Positions 1-7,856 are shown, numbered from the stretch's first letter. The stretch: DNA of 11,787 nt from an uncultured Eubacteriales bacterium (GCA_902406135.1 CABPCX010000025.1:1-11787); one strand, 5' to 3'. Translations and numbers: made by a program. The notes: generated by a model not told the origin, from the letters alone.

Positions 1-204
1 TTCTCTTTTTGAGCGTCTTGAGACCATATTCAAAAACTTTTCTTCCTGAGCTTTATCAAGCTCACGCTCACCGTCGGTTATAACCGTTATCCTCTCTATG
101 CCAAGGCATTCCGCAAGAAGATATTCGGATTCAAATCTATATTCTTCAAGGCCGGCGTTTTTTAAAACATCGGCCCCGTATTTAACACATTCTCTGATTT
201 TCAT
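1..204 (-). CDS. prmC: PrmC, release factor glutamine N5-methyltransferase (N-terminal part only)
   Basis: The first 68 codons of a gene that runs off the left edge of the window. The product begins MKIRECVKYGADVLKNAG and ends in view at RRSKRE, matching the N-terminal helical substrate-binding domain of PrmC/HemK. The family usually continues with a PLAY/QYI-type segment and then the methyltransferase fold with its NPPY motif, none of which is visible here. PrmC methylates the glutamine of the GGQ loop in peptide chain release factors RF1/RF2 using S-adenosylmethionine. The start ATG at 204-202 lies one base after the DUF1385 stop codon, and a GGAGG sits six bases upstream inside the last DUF1385 codons, so the two genes are almost certainly cotranscribed and possibly translationally coupled. 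Placement next to rpmE and DUF1385 is common in Clostridia, where prfA often follows. Identity rests on the N-terminal domain and context only. Confidence 0.85.
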   Translation of the reverse strand, partial: MKIRECVKYGADVLKNAGLEEYRFESEYLLAECLGIERITVITDGERELDKAQEEKFLNMVSRRSKRE

Positions 205-205
205 T

Positions 206-1168
206 TCAGGCCTCCGAAGCTATATATCTCCAATTGCCGGAATATGAGGGAACAGCTTCAGGCTCTTCCTCCTTAAGTACCGTAACAAGGGCTGCTATGG
301 CACACTCTATCTCATCGTCATCGGGCTCGGCCGTTGTAAGTCTCTGGAGGCACATACCGGGAGCGCTTATTATCCTTACGATAACGGAGTCGCTTCTTCC
401 CGCCCACTTTATTATCTCATAGCTGATTCCGGAAATAAAAGGCACGAGAACTATTCTGCTTATCATTCTTAAAACTATGTCATCGGTACGCACAAATACA
501 AAAACTATCATACTTACGACCATAACTATAAGCATAAAGCTTGTTCCGCATCTTCTATGCATTCTTGTATGTTTTCTTACGTTTTCGGGTGTAAGAGCGT
601 CTCCCGCCTCATAGCAGTTAATAGTCTTATGCTCTGCACCGTGGTACTGGAAAACACGCTGGATATCCTTCATTCTGGATATAAGATACATATATATAAG
701 AAAAATAGCTATCCTCAGAAGTCCTTCGATTATGCCAAGCATATATGTTCCCGTTAAATACCGGTTGAAAAAGCTTCCAAGCCATACGGGCAGCATAAAA
801 AACAGGAGCAGAGCTATTATTACCGAAACAAACACACTGAAATACATCAAATAGTCATTAAGCTTGTCCCCGTATTTATTTCTGAGCTTTTTTTCAAATT
901 CCGAAGGTTCCTCATCTATTTCCTCACCGGCGATAAGGGCGCTCTGCATAAGGATTTTTGTTCCGATTATGAGCGAATCCAAAAAAGCCGACATTCCTCT
1001 GAATATCGGGTAAGTGAAAAGTTTATATTTACCCAGAATGGTAATATTATCCTTTTTATCGACAGCAATATCTCCTTCGGGCGTACGCACAGCCGTGGCG
1101 TAGATGTTTTTTCCCTTCATCATAACGCCTTCAATAACAGCCTGTCCGCCGTAATAAGTTTTACTCAT
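206..1168 (-). CDS. DUF1385 (YqhQ-type) multi-pass membrane protein, function unknown
   Basis: A 320-residue protein of the DUF1385 family, recognised by the N-terminal GGQAVIEGVMM block (residues 7-17), the central HGAEHKTINCYE block (176-187), the following RRCGTSF (205-211) and the C-terminal LQRLTTAEPDDDEIE block (274-288). About four hydrophobic segments are visible, near residues 106-129, 142-164, 210-227 and 232-252. The region between the second and third carries conserved-looking His, Glu and Cys residues (H176, E179, H180, C185, H204, C207) that could bind a metal; this is inference. The biochemical role is not established to my knowledge. I chose ATG 1168 because AAGGAAG (1176-1182) lies seven bases upstream; a TTG one codon earlier is too close to it. 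The gene follows the rpmE terminator and abuts prmC with a one-base gap. Family call is firm, function unknown. Confidence 0.9.
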   Translation of the reverse strand: MSKTYYGGQAVIEGVMMKGKNIYATAVRTPEGDIAVDKKDNITILGKYKLFTYPIFRGMSAFLDSLIIGTKILMQSALIAGEEIDEEPSEFEKKLRNKYGDKLNDYLMYFSVFVSVIIALLLFFMLPVWLGSFFNRYLTGTYMLGIIEGLLRIAIFLIYMYLISRMKDIQRVFQYHGAEHKTINCYEAGDALTPENVRKHTRMHRRCGTSFMLIVMVVSMIVFVFVRTDDIVLRMISRIVLVPFISGISYEIIKWAGRSDSVIVRIISAPGMCLQRLTTAEPDDDEIECAIAALVTVLKEEEPEAVPSYSGNWRYIASEA

Positions 1169-1189
1169 CAAAACACTTCCTTAATACGC

Positions 1190-1220
1190 AAAAAGGGGCG
1201 GCATCAATACGCCTCCCCTT
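1190..1220 (-). terminator. Intrinsic terminator after rpmE
   Basis: On the minus strand the rpmE stop codon is followed by a hairpin with arms 1211-1220 and 1193-1202. It has six base pairs, one A·G mismatch, three further pairs and an eight-base loop. The RNA then carries a run of five U (1194-1190, the first two within the arm). This is a standard Rho-independent terminator for rpmE. It ends only eight bases before the ribosome binding site of the DUF1385 gene. Confidence 0.8.
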
Positions 1221-1230
1221 AATTTTAAAA

Positions 1231-1434
1231 TTACTTTCTGCCATATTTCTTGTTGAACTTCTCAACACGACCGCCGCTTTCAAGCAAAAGCTTCTGGCTT
1301 CCTGTATAGAACGGATGGCACTTTGAGCAAACTTCGACTGTGATTTCATCTTTTGTTGAGCCTGTTACGAACTCATTTCCACAGTGACATCTAACCGTTA
1401 CCTGTTTGTAATCGGGATGGATACCTTTCTTCAT
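1231..1434 (-). CDS. rpmE: 50S ribosomal protein L31, zinc-binding (C+) form
   Basis: A 67-residue protein starting MKKGIHPDY, of normal L31 length. Cys16, Cys18, Cys36 and Cys39 form the CxC...CxxC zinc site of the C+ type of L31, and the HPFYTGSQK segment after the second pair is typical of the family. L31 binds the large ribosomal subunit near the inter-subunit bridges. The start is ATG 1434: GAGGTG at 1441-1446 lies six bases upstream. A longer reading from GTG 1443 would use that binding site itself as codons, so I rejected it. The gene has its own strong promoter at 1508-1536 and a terminator directly behind it, so it can be a monocistronic unit although rho lies just upstream with no obvious terminator between them. 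Confidence 0.96.
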   Translation of the reverse strand: MKKGIHPDYKQVTVRCHCGNEFVTGSTKDEITVEVCSKCHPFYTGSQKLLLESGGRVEKFNKKYGRK

Positions 1435-1440
1435 TTTTTT

Positions 1441-1446
1441 CACCTC
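1441..1446 (-). promoter_or_regulatory. rpmE ribosome binding site
   Basis: GAGGTG on the minus strand, six bases before ATG 1434. It contains an in-frame GTG that gene finders may take as the start; the spacing and the L31 family N-terminus both favour the ATG. Confidence 0.85.
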
Positions 1447-1456
1447 ATTTTATATA

Positions 1457-1501
1457 TTTGTTGATCAATAGTACGCACTTTTAGGTCTATTTACAGACAA
1501 C
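1457..1501 (-). promoter_or_regulatory. Structured 5' leader of rpmE, possible L31 autoregulatory leader
   Basis: The predicted transcript starts near 1501 and leaves a leader of about 67 bases. In the RNA, GUUG (1501-1498) can pair with CAAC (1463-1460). Inside that, GUCU (1498-1495) can pair with AGAC (1488-1485), sharing one G, and AGU/ACU can close a four-base loop. Short structured L31 leaders are described in several bacterial groups including Firmicutes, so this may be one. The pairings are short and I cannot test conservation. Confidence 0.35.
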
Positions 1502-1507
1502 AAACAG

Positions 1508-1536
1508 ATTATATCATATACTTTTGCTTCTTGCAA
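1508..1536 (-). promoter_or_regulatory. Sigma-A promoter for rpmE
   Basis: Minus strand -35 TTGCAA (1536-1531), a 17-base spacer and a perfect -10 TATAAT (1513-1508). The predicted start is near 1501. The -35 lies five bases after the rho stop codon. Confidence 0.85.
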
Positions 1537-1540
1537 GATA

Positions 1541-2863
1541 CTATTTAGCAATATTTTTCTCCATCTGCAAAATTCTTTCCACAAAAGCATTGTTGTCCTT
1601 TGTTTTTTTCATAAGGTCGATGACAAAGGGTGTTGTCTCGGCTGCATTTGAATTTCCGGACATCTTCCTCATGGAGTACATAGCCTCAAGCTCTTCCTTT
1701 GTAAGAAGAAGTTCTTCCCTTCTTGTACCGCTCTTATTAACGTCAATGGCAGGGAATATTCTTCTTTCGGAAAGCTTTCTGTCCAGCACCAGCTCCATAT
1801 TGCCTGTGCCCTTAAATTCCTCGAATATTACTTCGTCCATCTTGCTTCCCGTATCTATAAGCGCTGTGGCAAGGACCGTCAGGCTTCCGCCGTTTTCGAT
1901 ATTTCTTGCCGCACCGAAAAACTTCTTGGGGAAATAGAGGGCCGAAGGGTCAAGACCTCCGGAAAGTGTCCTTCCGCTGGGAGGGATTATCAGGTTGTAT
2001 GCCCTTGAAAGCCTTGTTATGCTGTCAAGGAGTATTACCAAATCCTTTCCCTGCTCCACCATTCTCTTGGCTCTTTCAAGAACCATTTCCGCAACGAGTT
2101 TATGGTGTTCGGGTTTTTCATCAAAGGTGGAATAAACAATATCCACATTTTCTCCCTCTATGGAACGCTGTATGTCCGTAACTTCTTCGGGTCTTTCATC
2201 AATGAGGAGCATTATAAGGCTTACCTCACTGTGATTTTTTGTTATGGCATTTGCCATCTTTGTAAGAAGGATAGTTTTTCCGACCTTGGGAGGAGCCACA
2301 ATCATTCCTCTCTGGCCCTTTCCTATGGGTGCCACCAGGTCGATTATCCTTCCGCTTATTTCGTCCGGCGATGTTTCAAGCCTAAGCTTTTCAGACGGAT
2401 AAATGGGAGTAAGGTTTTCAAATACAGGTCTTCCGACGGCCTTCTGCGGATTGTCTCCATTTACGCTTTTAACATAAAGGAGCGCTCCGTACCTTTCGCC
2501 TTCCCTGGCCTGTCTTGTTATTCCCTTTACATTATCTCCCGTCCTCAGATTGAAACGTCTTATCTGTGACTGGGATATGTAAATATCATTGTCTCCCTGC
2601 TCGAAATTTTCGGTACGTAAAAATCCGTATCCGTCAGCCATTATTTCGAGTATGCCTTCGCTTTCATCGCCTTCGGGAACAGGAGGCTCAGGAATTTTTT
2701 CCTGAGCCTTTTCTGCCGCTTCCGAAACATTTATCTCGTGAATCGCGATTTTTATGTTTTTAACTAATTCGTCTTTTTTAACTCCGCTGACTCTCTTTAT
2801 GCCGAGTTTTTTTGCTTCTTCACGAAGCTCAGCCAGAGTTTTGCCTTCCAAATCAAGGTACAT
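1541..2863 (-). CDS. rho: Transcription termination factor Rho
   Basis: A 440-residue hexameric RNA-dependent ATPase that releases RNA polymerase. Residues 8-37 form a SAP-like helical domain ([15 protein letters not shown]), and 68-135 form the OB/cold-shock RNA-binding domain with GYGFLR. The ATPase core follows with Walker A APPKVGKT (190-197), the catalytic DERPEEVT segment (222-229), Walker [10 protein letters not shown] (277-285), a Q-loop SGGLDPSAL (301-309) and an R-loop SKMDEVI (340-346); arginine-rich DRKLSERR follows at 361-368. The N-terminal part lacks the large basic insertion of some actinobacterial and clostridial Rho proteins. ATG 2863 is preferred: GGAGGGG (2868-2874) lies four bases upstream, whereas an upstream GTG at 2881 overlaps the preceding stop codon and would read through the binding site. 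It is 14 bases downstream of the LysM gene and probably shares its promoter. Identity is certain. Confidence 0.98.
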   Translation of the reverse strand: MYLDLEGKTLAELREEAKKLGIKRVSGVKKDELVKNIKIAIHEINVSEAAEKAQEKIPEPPVPEGDESEGILEIMADGYGFLRTENFEQGDNDIYISQSQIRRFNLRTGDNVKGITRQAREGERYGALLYVKSVNGDNPQKAVGRPVFENLTPIYPSEKLRLETSPDEISGRIIDLVAPIGKGQRGMIVAPPKVGKTILLTKMANAITKNHSEVSLIMLLIDERPEEVTDIQRSIEGENVDIVYSTFDEKPEHHKLVAEMVLERAKRMVEQGKDLVILLDSITRLSRAYNLIIPPSGRTLSGGLDPSALYFPKKFFGAARNIENGGSLTVLATALIDTGSKMDEVIFEEFKGTGNMELVLDRKLSERRIFPAIDVNKSGTRREELLLTKEELEAMYSMRKMSGNSNAAETTPFVIDLMKKTKDNNAFVERILQMEKNIAK

Positions 2864-2867
2864 TATA

Positions 2868-2874
2868 CCCCTCC
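2868..2874 (-). promoter_or_regulatory. rho ribosome binding site
   Basis: GGAGGGG on the minus strand, four bases before ATG 2863 and inside the 14-base gap after the LysM gene. It fixes the rho start at this ATG rather than GTG 2881. Confidence 0.8.
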
Positions 2875-2877
2875 GAA

Positions 2878-4095
2878 TCACGCTGCGGGTATAGTAAGTG
2901 TCATACCCTCTCTGATTGTGTCTTTTTCAGTAAGTCCGTTAGCGCTGAGAATCTTTTCATAGTATGAACCGTTGCCATACATCTTTGTTGCAATTCCCCA
3001 GTAAGTATCTCCTGCCTGAACAGTATATGTTCTTGCACCGCTGTTTGATGATGCTGTAGTAGAAGAGCTTCCTGTATTTGTTGAGGAGCCTGTTGAAGAG
3101 CTTCCTGTATTGTTTGTTGTAGTTTCTGTAGTGTCAGTACCTTCTGTTGTACCGCCGCCAAGCTGTGCCTGAAGGTTTTCTACCTGCTCTGTAAGGCTGA
3201 GGTTGTCAAGCTTGAGCTGTTCATACTCTGTTTCCATTGTCTTGTATGATTCTACCTGCTCGTTAAGTTTTGATACCTGTCCTGAAAGAGAAGCTACCTT
3301 ATAGATAAAGAATGCAAGAACAACTATAGCTGCAACTACTATAACTATTCTGACAACGCTGTTTCCTGAATGTTTTTCTTCATAGTAGTCGTCGTCTTCT
3401 CTGAAAAGCTCATTAAGGCTTGCCTGCTTATCGATATTTGAAAGCTCAAGGTCTTTCTCCTCGATATTTCTGCGCTGTTTTTTCTTTCTAGGCTGTTTTT
3501 CTTCTTTCTTTACTTTCTTTTTGGGCTTTTCTTCATATTCAGGCTCTTCAAAGTCGTCATATTCGTCTTCGTCAACAGGTTCAACATCTACGCCGCCAAG
3601 CATTCTAGCTACTTTCTCGGCTGTGATGTCGTCCTCGCTTTTAGGTGTATCGTCTTTTTCTTCCTTAGCAGGAGCGCTCTCTGCTCTCTGTCTCTTTGAA
3701 GAAGGTGTAACAAGCCCTTTTGTAAAGTTTGTTATATCTCCTACATAATCATCAATTCCTGCATCTTCTTCAGGCTCTTCGTTTCTTTCAACGGGGTCCT
3801 TTGAAGCTGATACGGGTTCAGCATCATTTACTGCCGCGCTGTTTTCAGCTGTTTCTTCCTCATTTTCAAGGCTCTCGCTTACGGCTCTGCGGTTCTTTTC
3901 TCTCGCAGATTTGATTTTGATGCTGTGTGTAAGTTCTTCACTGACTTCCTTTTTCATAAGGGGATGTGTACCGATAAGCATTTCGGCAACATCTTCGGGG
4001 AAATCATTATAAAGTTTCTTATAGTACTCACTTGAACCAAAAGAACTCTCAACGTTCTCGTTCTCATTTTCTCTGTTATTCATGTTATCGTCCAT
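2878..4095 (-). CDS. Single-pass membrane protein with C-terminal LysM domain
   Basis: A 405-residue protein. Residues 1-245 are highly charged and probably disordered, with acidic stretches (for example 172-190) and a strongly basic patch at 191-209. One transmembrane helix lies at about 247-269 ([19 protein letters not shown]), a likely coiled coil at 270-312, a Ser/Thr/Gly/Asn linker at 313-354 and a LysM peptidoglycan-binding domain at 356-405 ([19 protein letters not shown]). There is no N-terminal signal peptide, so the likely layout is a long cytoplasmic N-terminus with the LysM domain outside; this is inference. The first 70 residues ([18 protein letters not shown] onward) look folded and may be a separate domain I do not recognise. 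GGAGGG (4107-4112) lies 11 bases upstream of ATG 4095, which is long; an in-frame GTG at 4158 lacks a binding site. It is followed after 14 bases by rho. Role unknown, perhaps linking the cell wall to an internal partner. Confidence 0.8.
   Translation of the reverse strand: MDDNMNNRENENENVESSFGSSEYYKKLYNDFPEDVAEMLIGTHPLMKKEVSEELTHSIKIKSAREKNRRAVSESLENEEETAENSAAVNDAEPVSASKDPVERNEEPEEDAGIDDYVGDITNFTKGLVTPSSKRQRAESAPAKEEKDDTPKSEDDITAEKVARMLGGVDVEPVDEDEYDDFEEPEYEEKPKKKVKKEEKQPRKKKQRRNIEEKDLELSNIDKQASLNELFREDDDYYEEKHSGNSVVRIVIVVAAIVVLAFFIYKVASLSGQVSKLNEQVESYKTMETEYEQLKLDNLSLTEQVENLQAQLGGGTTEGTDTTETTTNNTGSSSTGSSTNTGSSSTTASSNSGARTYTVQAGDTYWGIATKMYGNGSYYEKILSANGLTEKDTIREGMTLTIPAA
3062..3111 (-). repeat. 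Imperfect tandem repeat in the Ser/Thr linker of the LysM protein
   Basis: A 17-base identical segment occurs at 3062-3078 and 3095-3111, a period of 33 bases or 11 codons. It encodes NTGSSST at residues 329-335 and 340-346. This is low-complexity linker sequence that could vary in length between strains. Confidence 0.7.
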
Positions 4096-4106
4096 GTTTT
4101 TATTAT

Positions 4107-4112
4107 CCCTCC
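4107..4112 (-). promoter_or_regulatory. Probable ribosome binding site of the LysM gene
   Basis: GGAGGG on the minus strand, 11 bases before ATG 4095. The spacing is longer than usual but no other start codon lies closer, and the upstream in-frame GTG 4158 has no such site. Confidence 0.55.
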
Positions 4113-4179
4113 GGTAATATAACTGTGTCAACATCTGCTTAACTACATAATGATCCACTATAATTCATTTTATCCTCTT

Positions 4180-4208
4180 ATTTTACAATTCATTGCCTTT
4201 TATGTCAA
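4180..4208 (-). promoter_or_regulatory. Sigma-A promoter for the LysM–rho unit
   Basis: Minus strand -35 TTGACA (4208-4203), a 17-base spacer and -10 TAAAAT (4185-4180). The predicted start is near 4173, giving a leader of about 78 bases. It sits just beyond the ade terminator, as expected for a new transcription unit. Confidence 0.8.
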
Positions 4209-4231
4209 CATCGCGAAAAGTATTTAAGATA

Positions 4232-4282
4232 AAAGTAATAAACGGCGTTTAAACACCTGGCTTTTAGGTCTATAAACGCCGT
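4232..4282 (-). terminator. Intrinsic terminator after ade
   Basis: Perfect 10-bp stem (4242-4251 with 4273-4282) capped by an inner ACCT/AGGT stem (4255-4258 with 4266-4269) around a seven-base loop. On the minus strand it is followed by a T-rich tail, TTTATTACTTTT. It begins six bases after the ade stop codon. Confidence 0.85.
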
Positions 4283-4288
4283 CAAGTT

Positions 4289-6052
4289 TTAAAACATATC
4301 TACAAAAGTCTGAGTAAGACCGTCTATCATTCCCTTATCCGTAAGCGTAAGTCCCGGCAGAACGGGAAGTGAAAATACTACCAGCATAAGCAGTGAAAAA
4401 TCTTCGCCGCACATACCTTTGAGCACATTCTCCATATCCTCTATTTCCGCACTCAGGCTCTCGCAGTCCTTAAGGCTCATAAGTCCCGCAACGGGCAGGT
4501 TAAGGGCTCCTATTACCTTTCCGTCCTTAGCCGCACACATTCCGCCGCCGTTTTTCTTCATATATTCGGCACAGGCCCATGCGCTTTCAATGTCTTTATA
4601 AAAAACGGTGAAGTTATGGCTGTCATGGGAAACCGTAGTTGCCATTGCGCCGTATTTAAGGTCAAAGCAGTCCATAACGGCCACATTTTTGCTGCCTGAG
4701 CCATATCTGTTGGCTACGCATACAAACTGCATTCCTTCTTCTCCCTCAAGGGATATCGCGCCGTCCTTTACGGGAAGTTCAACAACCTTACCCTGTTTTA
4801 TGGCAGCGTTTCCGCCTTCCCTTGTAAGTATTCTTATGTTTGTCTTTTCTCCGCAGTTTTCCGGTGCCTTAAGTATAAAGTCCTCGGGGCCGTTTATCTG
4901 TGGCATATTTACAGTATTTGCAGGCTTTTCAACGGGTGTATAGTCATCGTCGGCAACATATTTTCCGTTTTCGGCCACCAGCTGCCCTCCGATGAATACA
5001 GCTTTGGGCTTCTCGCCGTCAAGGCTTTCAACTATCTGCATATCAGCCGCATATCCGGGAGCTATGGCGCCAAGGTCATCAAATTTATATTCCTTTGCCG
5101 CGTTAAGGGTGCCCATCTTTATGGCTTCAACGGGGTTTACTCCCTTCTTGACAAGCTTTCTTATGACTGAATTTATATTTCCCGATGTGAGCAGGTCTTT
5201 GGCGTGGATATCGTCGGAGCATATAGACACGTTGTCATGCCAGAGCTGTCCGCTGATACCGTCTACCTGTCCCTGCAGTGCATCTATTATTGAACTGGAA
5301 CGCAGATTTACATGCATTCCGTTTCTGAGTTTTTCTCGTATTTCTTTGGCATCCGTGCCTTCGTGGTCGGATTTGGGTCCTCCGATTATGTAGGCAGCCA
5401 GTTCCTTTCCGCTTACTCTGGGAGAATGGCCCTGAAGGAAAACATCTCTCTTGATTCCTTCGTCTACTATTTTATGCATTCTGTCGTTGTCATTATAGAT
5501 TCCGACAAAGTCCATTATCTCGGCTATGCCGATAACGTCATCCATATCAAGTATTTGTCCAATTTCCTCGGCTGTAAATTCCGCACCCGAGCTTTCAAGT
5601 TCCGGAACAGCGGGAACACATGAAGGCGCCAGCACATAATGCCTTACGGCTGTCTTTCTGCCGTTTTCAAGCATAAACTTTATACCGTCAATACCCATAA
5701 CATTGCCGATTTCATGGGGGTCAGTACATACGGTAGTTGTACCCCAGGTTACTACTGCCCTGCCAAAGTTTTCGGGTATCATCATTGATGATTCTATATG
5801 GATATGGGTATCAATGTATCCGGGAATAAGGAAATTTCCTTCTCCGTCATAAACGGATTTGCTCTCAAGAGCAGTTGTTTCTCCTTCTTCCCTTACCCTG
5901 ACAACGGTACCGTCAATTATATCGACTTCAGCGGGATATATTTCACCCGTAAGTACGTTAACAAGCCTTATATTTTTTATGGTCAAATCACAGGGTATCT
6001 TCTGCATTGCAGCCGCTATGAGTCTTGAACGGTCTTTATTCTGAGCTTTCAT
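4289..6052 (-). CDS. ade: Adenine deaminase (amidohydrolase family)
   Basis: A 587-residue metal-dependent deaminase converting adenine to hypoxanthine and ammonia, which feeds purine salvage in the cytoplasm. The amidohydrolase metal motif PGYIDTHIHIESS is at 77-89 (His83 and His85). It is followed by CTDPHEIGN (109-117), a GIAEIMDF block (175-182) with Glu178, GHSPRVSG (208-215), SDHEGT (228-233) and the CSDD motif (278-281). The C-terminal domain carries the VSHDSHN motif (474-480) typical of Ade rather than of other amidohydrolases. The length is normal for the family. The start is ATG 6052, with a purine-rich GGCGGG a few bases upstream. It follows gltX after 29 bases with no hairpin between, so the two are probably cotranscribed, and it ends in a strong terminator. 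The reason for the pairing with gltX is not obvious. Confidence 0.95.
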   Translation of the reverse strand: MKAQNKDRSRLIAAAMQKIPCDLTIKNIRLVNVLTGEIYPAEVDIIDGTVVRVREEGETTALESKSVYDGEGNFLIPGYIDTHIHIESSMMIPENFGRAVVTWGTTTVCTDPHEIGNVMGIDGIKFMLENGRKTAVRHYVLAPSCVPAVPELESSGAEFTAEEIGQILDMDDVIGIAEIMDFVGIYNDNDRMHKIVDEGIKRDVFLQGHSPRVSGKELAAYIIGGPKSDHEGTDAKEIREKLRNGMHVNLRSSSIIDALQGQVDGISGQLWHDNVSICSDDIHAKDLLTSGNINSVIRKLVKKGVNPVEAIKMGTLNAAKEYKFDDLGAIAPGYAADMQIVESLDGEKPKAVFIGGQLVAENGKYVADDDYTPVEKPANTVNMPQINGPEDFILKAPENCGEKTNIRILTREGGNAAIKQGKVVELPVKDGAISLEGEEGMQFVCVANRYGSGSKNVAVMDCFDLKYGAMATTVSHDSHNFTVFYKDIESAWACAEYMKKNGGGMCAAKDGKVIGALNLPVAGLMSLKDCESLSAEIEDMENVLKGMCGEDFSLLMLVVFSLPVLPGLTLTDKGMIDGLTQTFVDMF

Positions 6053-6081
6053 ATTATCCCGCCTTTCGTATCCGTTGTTTT

Positions 6082-7539
6082 TTACTGAAGTTTATTCTGA
6101 AGAAGCTCTATGCCTTTTTCTATTCTCTTTAATGTTTCTTCTTTTCCAAGTATTACTGCAAGCTCTGTTGCTCCTCCGGGTGATGAAGGTTTTCCTGAAA
6201 GAGCTGTTCTTACGGGCCAGAGTATCTGTCCGTTTTTAAGTTCTTTCTCCTTAGCGAGGGCCATAAGTCTTTCATAAAGGCTGTCGTTTGTCCATTCTGT
6301 ATGTGCCTCAAGCACAGGAAGAACAGCCTTAAGGCTCTCAAGGGAAATTTCTTCCGTTGTCTTCATCTTCTTATGGATATAGAGCTCTGTTGAATACTCA
6401 GGAAGCTCATCTATGAAGTCAATGAGAGAAGGTATGTCATTGAGTGTCTCAAGTCTTGTTTTAAGAAGTTCTCCAACAAACTTAAGGTCAATTCCTTCTG
6501 TCTTAATTGCTTCTTTTAATCTGGGCTCAGCAAGCTCCCAGTATTTATCAAAATCCATGGCTTTCATATATTCGCCGTTCATCCATGTGAGCTTCTTTAT
6601 ATCGAATATTGAAGGTGATTTGCTTATGCCGGCAACATCAAACTTCTCAATAAGCTCGTCCATTGTGAATATTTCCTGATTGTCGGAAGGGCTCCAGCCA
6701 AGAAGGGCTATATAGTTTACGATGGCGTCCACAAGATATCCTTCATTTACAAGGTCCTCAAAGGACTTGTCTCCGTGGCGTTTTGAAAGCTTATGCTGAG
6801 CGTCTCTCATTACTGGAGGAAGGTGGATATATTCAGGCGCATCCCATCCAAATGCATCATAAAGAAGATTGTATTTAGGTGTTGATGAAAGATACTCGCT
6901 ACCTCTTACAACGTGAGTGATGTTCATTGTATGGTCATCGATTACGTTTGCGAAATTGTATGTGGGGAAACCATCTGATTTAATAAGTATCTGGTCATCA
7001 AGCTCATTATTGTCAACTGTTATTGAGCCGTAAACCACATCGTTAAATGTAGTTGTCCCCTCTCTGGGCATAAGCTGACGGATAACGAAGGGTTTTCCTT
7101 CAGCGAGGTTTTTCTCTATTTCTTCCTTTGAAAGACCAAGACAGTGTCTGTCATATCTTGCAAAGGCGTCTCCCTGCTCATTGTTTTCCTTAAGGGAATC
7201 AAGTCTTTCCTTTGTACAGAAGCAGTAATAAGCCTTTCCCTTTTCAACAAGCTCAAGGGCATATTTCATATACATACCCATTCTTTCGCTCTGAACATAG
7301 GGGCCATATTCTCCGCCTACATCGGGACCTTCGTCATGCTTAAGGCCTGTCATTGCAAGTGTCTTATATATTACATCAACGGAACCTTCCACTTTTCTTT
7401 CCTGGTCGGTATCTTCAATTCTAAGAATAAACTTTCCGCCCTTTGATTTAGCGATAAGATATTCGTAAAGTGCTGTTCTTAAATTTCCGATATGCATATA
7501 ACCTGTGGGGCTGGGTGCAAATCTTGTTCTTACTTCCAT
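6082..7539 (-). CDS. gltX: Glutamyl-tRNA synthetase
   Basis: A 485-residue class I aminoacyl-tRNA synthetase that charges tRNA with glutamate. The HIGH signature appears as HIGN (16-19) within [18 protein letters not shown], and the KMSKS signature as KLSKR (250-254). A probable zinc site is formed by Cys106, Cys108, Tyr129 and Cys133 (CFC...YDRHC). The anticodon-binding helical domain fills roughly 330-485 and ends with the usual [11 protein letters not shown] segment (446-456). Many Clostridia use a non-discriminating enzyme of this type together with GatCAB, but discrimination cannot be judged from the sequence by eye. I chose ATG 7539 because GGAGGT (7546-7551) lies six bases upstream; an earlier in-frame ATG at 7566 would place that site inside the gene. 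It leads a unit with ade and has a probable promoter at 7579-7607. Confidence 0.97.
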   Translation of the reverse strand: MEVRTRFAPSPTGYMHIGNLRTALYEYLIAKSKGGKFILRIEDTDQERKVEGSVDVIYKTLAMTGLKHDEGPDVGGEYGPYVQSERMGMYMKYALELVEKGKAYYCFCTKERLDSLKENNEQGDAFARYDRHCLGLSKEEIEKNLAEGKPFVIRQLMPREGTTTFNDVVYGSITVDNNELDDQILIKSDGFPTYNFANVIDDHTMNITHVVRGSEYLSSTPKYNLLYDAFGWDAPEYIHLPPVMRDAQHKLSKRHGDKSFEDLVNEGYLVDAIVNYIALLGWSPSDNQEIFTMDELIEKFDVAGISKSPSIFDIKKLTWMNGEYMKAMDFDKYWELAEPRLKEAIKTEGIDLKFVGELLKTRLETLNDIPSLIDFIDELPEYSTELYIHKKMKTTEEISLESLKAVLPVLEAHTEWTNDSLYERLMALAKEKELKNGQILWPVRTALSGKPSSPGGATELAVILGKEETLKRIEKGIELLQNKLQ

Positions 7540-7545
7540 TTTGTT

Positions 7546-7551
7546 ACCTCC
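7546..7551 (-). promoter_or_regulatory. gltX ribosome binding site
   Basis: GGAGGT on the minus strand, six bases before ATG 7539. It rules out the in-frame ATG at 7566 as the main start. Confidence 0.85.
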
Positions 7552-7578
7552 AAATAAATTTATCATCTGTCCTTATTT

Positions 7579-7607
7579 ATATTAACCGCTGCAAGCCCAA
7601 AAGTAAA
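7579..7607 (-). promoter_or_regulatory. Probable sigma-A promoter for gltX–ade
   Basis: Minus strand TTTACT (7607-7602), a 17-base spacer and TAATAT (7584-7579), each matching consensus at four of six positions. The predicted leader is only about 33 bases, so there is no room for a T-box element. Confidence 0.5.
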
Positions 7608-7640
7608 GACAAATCACGGTTTATTGCCCCTATAATGCCA

Positions 7641-7669
7641 ATTTAAAACGGACGCATAATGCGTCCGTT
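7641..7669 (-). terminator. Intrinsic terminator after the 55-residue gene
   Basis: Perfect 9-bp stem (7647-7655 with 7661-7669) with a five-base loop, followed on the minus strand by TTTTAAATT. Flanking AATTT/AAATT can extend the stem. It lies 13 bases after the stop codon of the small gene. Confidence 0.8.
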
Positions 7670-7682
7670 CCAAATTGAATTC

Positions 7683-7850
7683 TTAGAACATTTTCTTTTC
7701 GGCCATATCGATATAGTCTTCAGCCTTATTAAGAACGTCTTTTCCATTCTGCATAAGTTTACGGCCCTTATCCTTATTTTTAACCGCAAAATATGCTCCC
7801 GCTGCTACAGCCATTCCTCCGATAAGCATACCGTCAACAAATCTGTTCAT
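7683..7850 (-). CDS. Small single-span membrane protein, YtxH-like
   Basis: A 55-residue protein. Residues 2-21 form a Gly/Ala-rich membrane segment (NRFVDGMLIGGMAVAAGAYF), followed by a basic and then mixed-charge helix (KNKDKGRKLMQNGKDVLNKAEDYIDMAEKK). This layout resembles YtxH/gas-vesicle-like small proteins of Firmicutes, but the match is by general shape only. The start is ATG 7850, with GGAGGTG (7857-7863) six bases upstream; a longer reading from GTG 7892 would begin inside the terminator hairpin and is unlikely. It lies between two intrinsic terminators with no clear promoter of its own. Function unknown. Confidence 0.75.
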   Translation of the reverse strand: MNRFVDGMLIGGMAVAAGAYFAVKNKDKGRKLMQNGKDVLNKAEDYIDMAEKKMF

Positions 7851-7856
7851 TGCCAG

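Noticed and set aside
2901..3161. Gln-rich 86-residue reading frame inside the LysM gene.
   Set aside because: It is an out-of-frame shadow of the Ser/Thr-rich linker and LysM domain, with no binding site of its own and low-complexity composition.
4102..4131. TTGACA, an 18-base spacer and GATAAT on the minus strand, which would start transcription at the ATG of the LysM gene and give a leaderless mRNA.
   Set aside because: It overlaps the GGAGGG binding site, and a better promoter at 4180-4208 explains the gene. A leaderless transcript is unlikely with a good binding site present.
4139..4168. Nine-codon upstream ORF (MNYSGSLCS) before the LysM gene with an AAGAGG-like site.
   Set aside because: The predicted transcript starts near 4173, so the apparent binding site would not be in the RNA.
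1478..4273. A 13-base match (1478-1490 and 4261-4273) between the rpmE leader and the loop side of the ade terminator.
   Set aside because: About one such match is expected by chance in a window of this size, and the surroundings do not match.
7540..7682. T-box or other riboswitch upstream of gltX.
   Set aside because: The region between the preceding terminator and the start codon holds only a probable promoter and a leader of about 33 bases.
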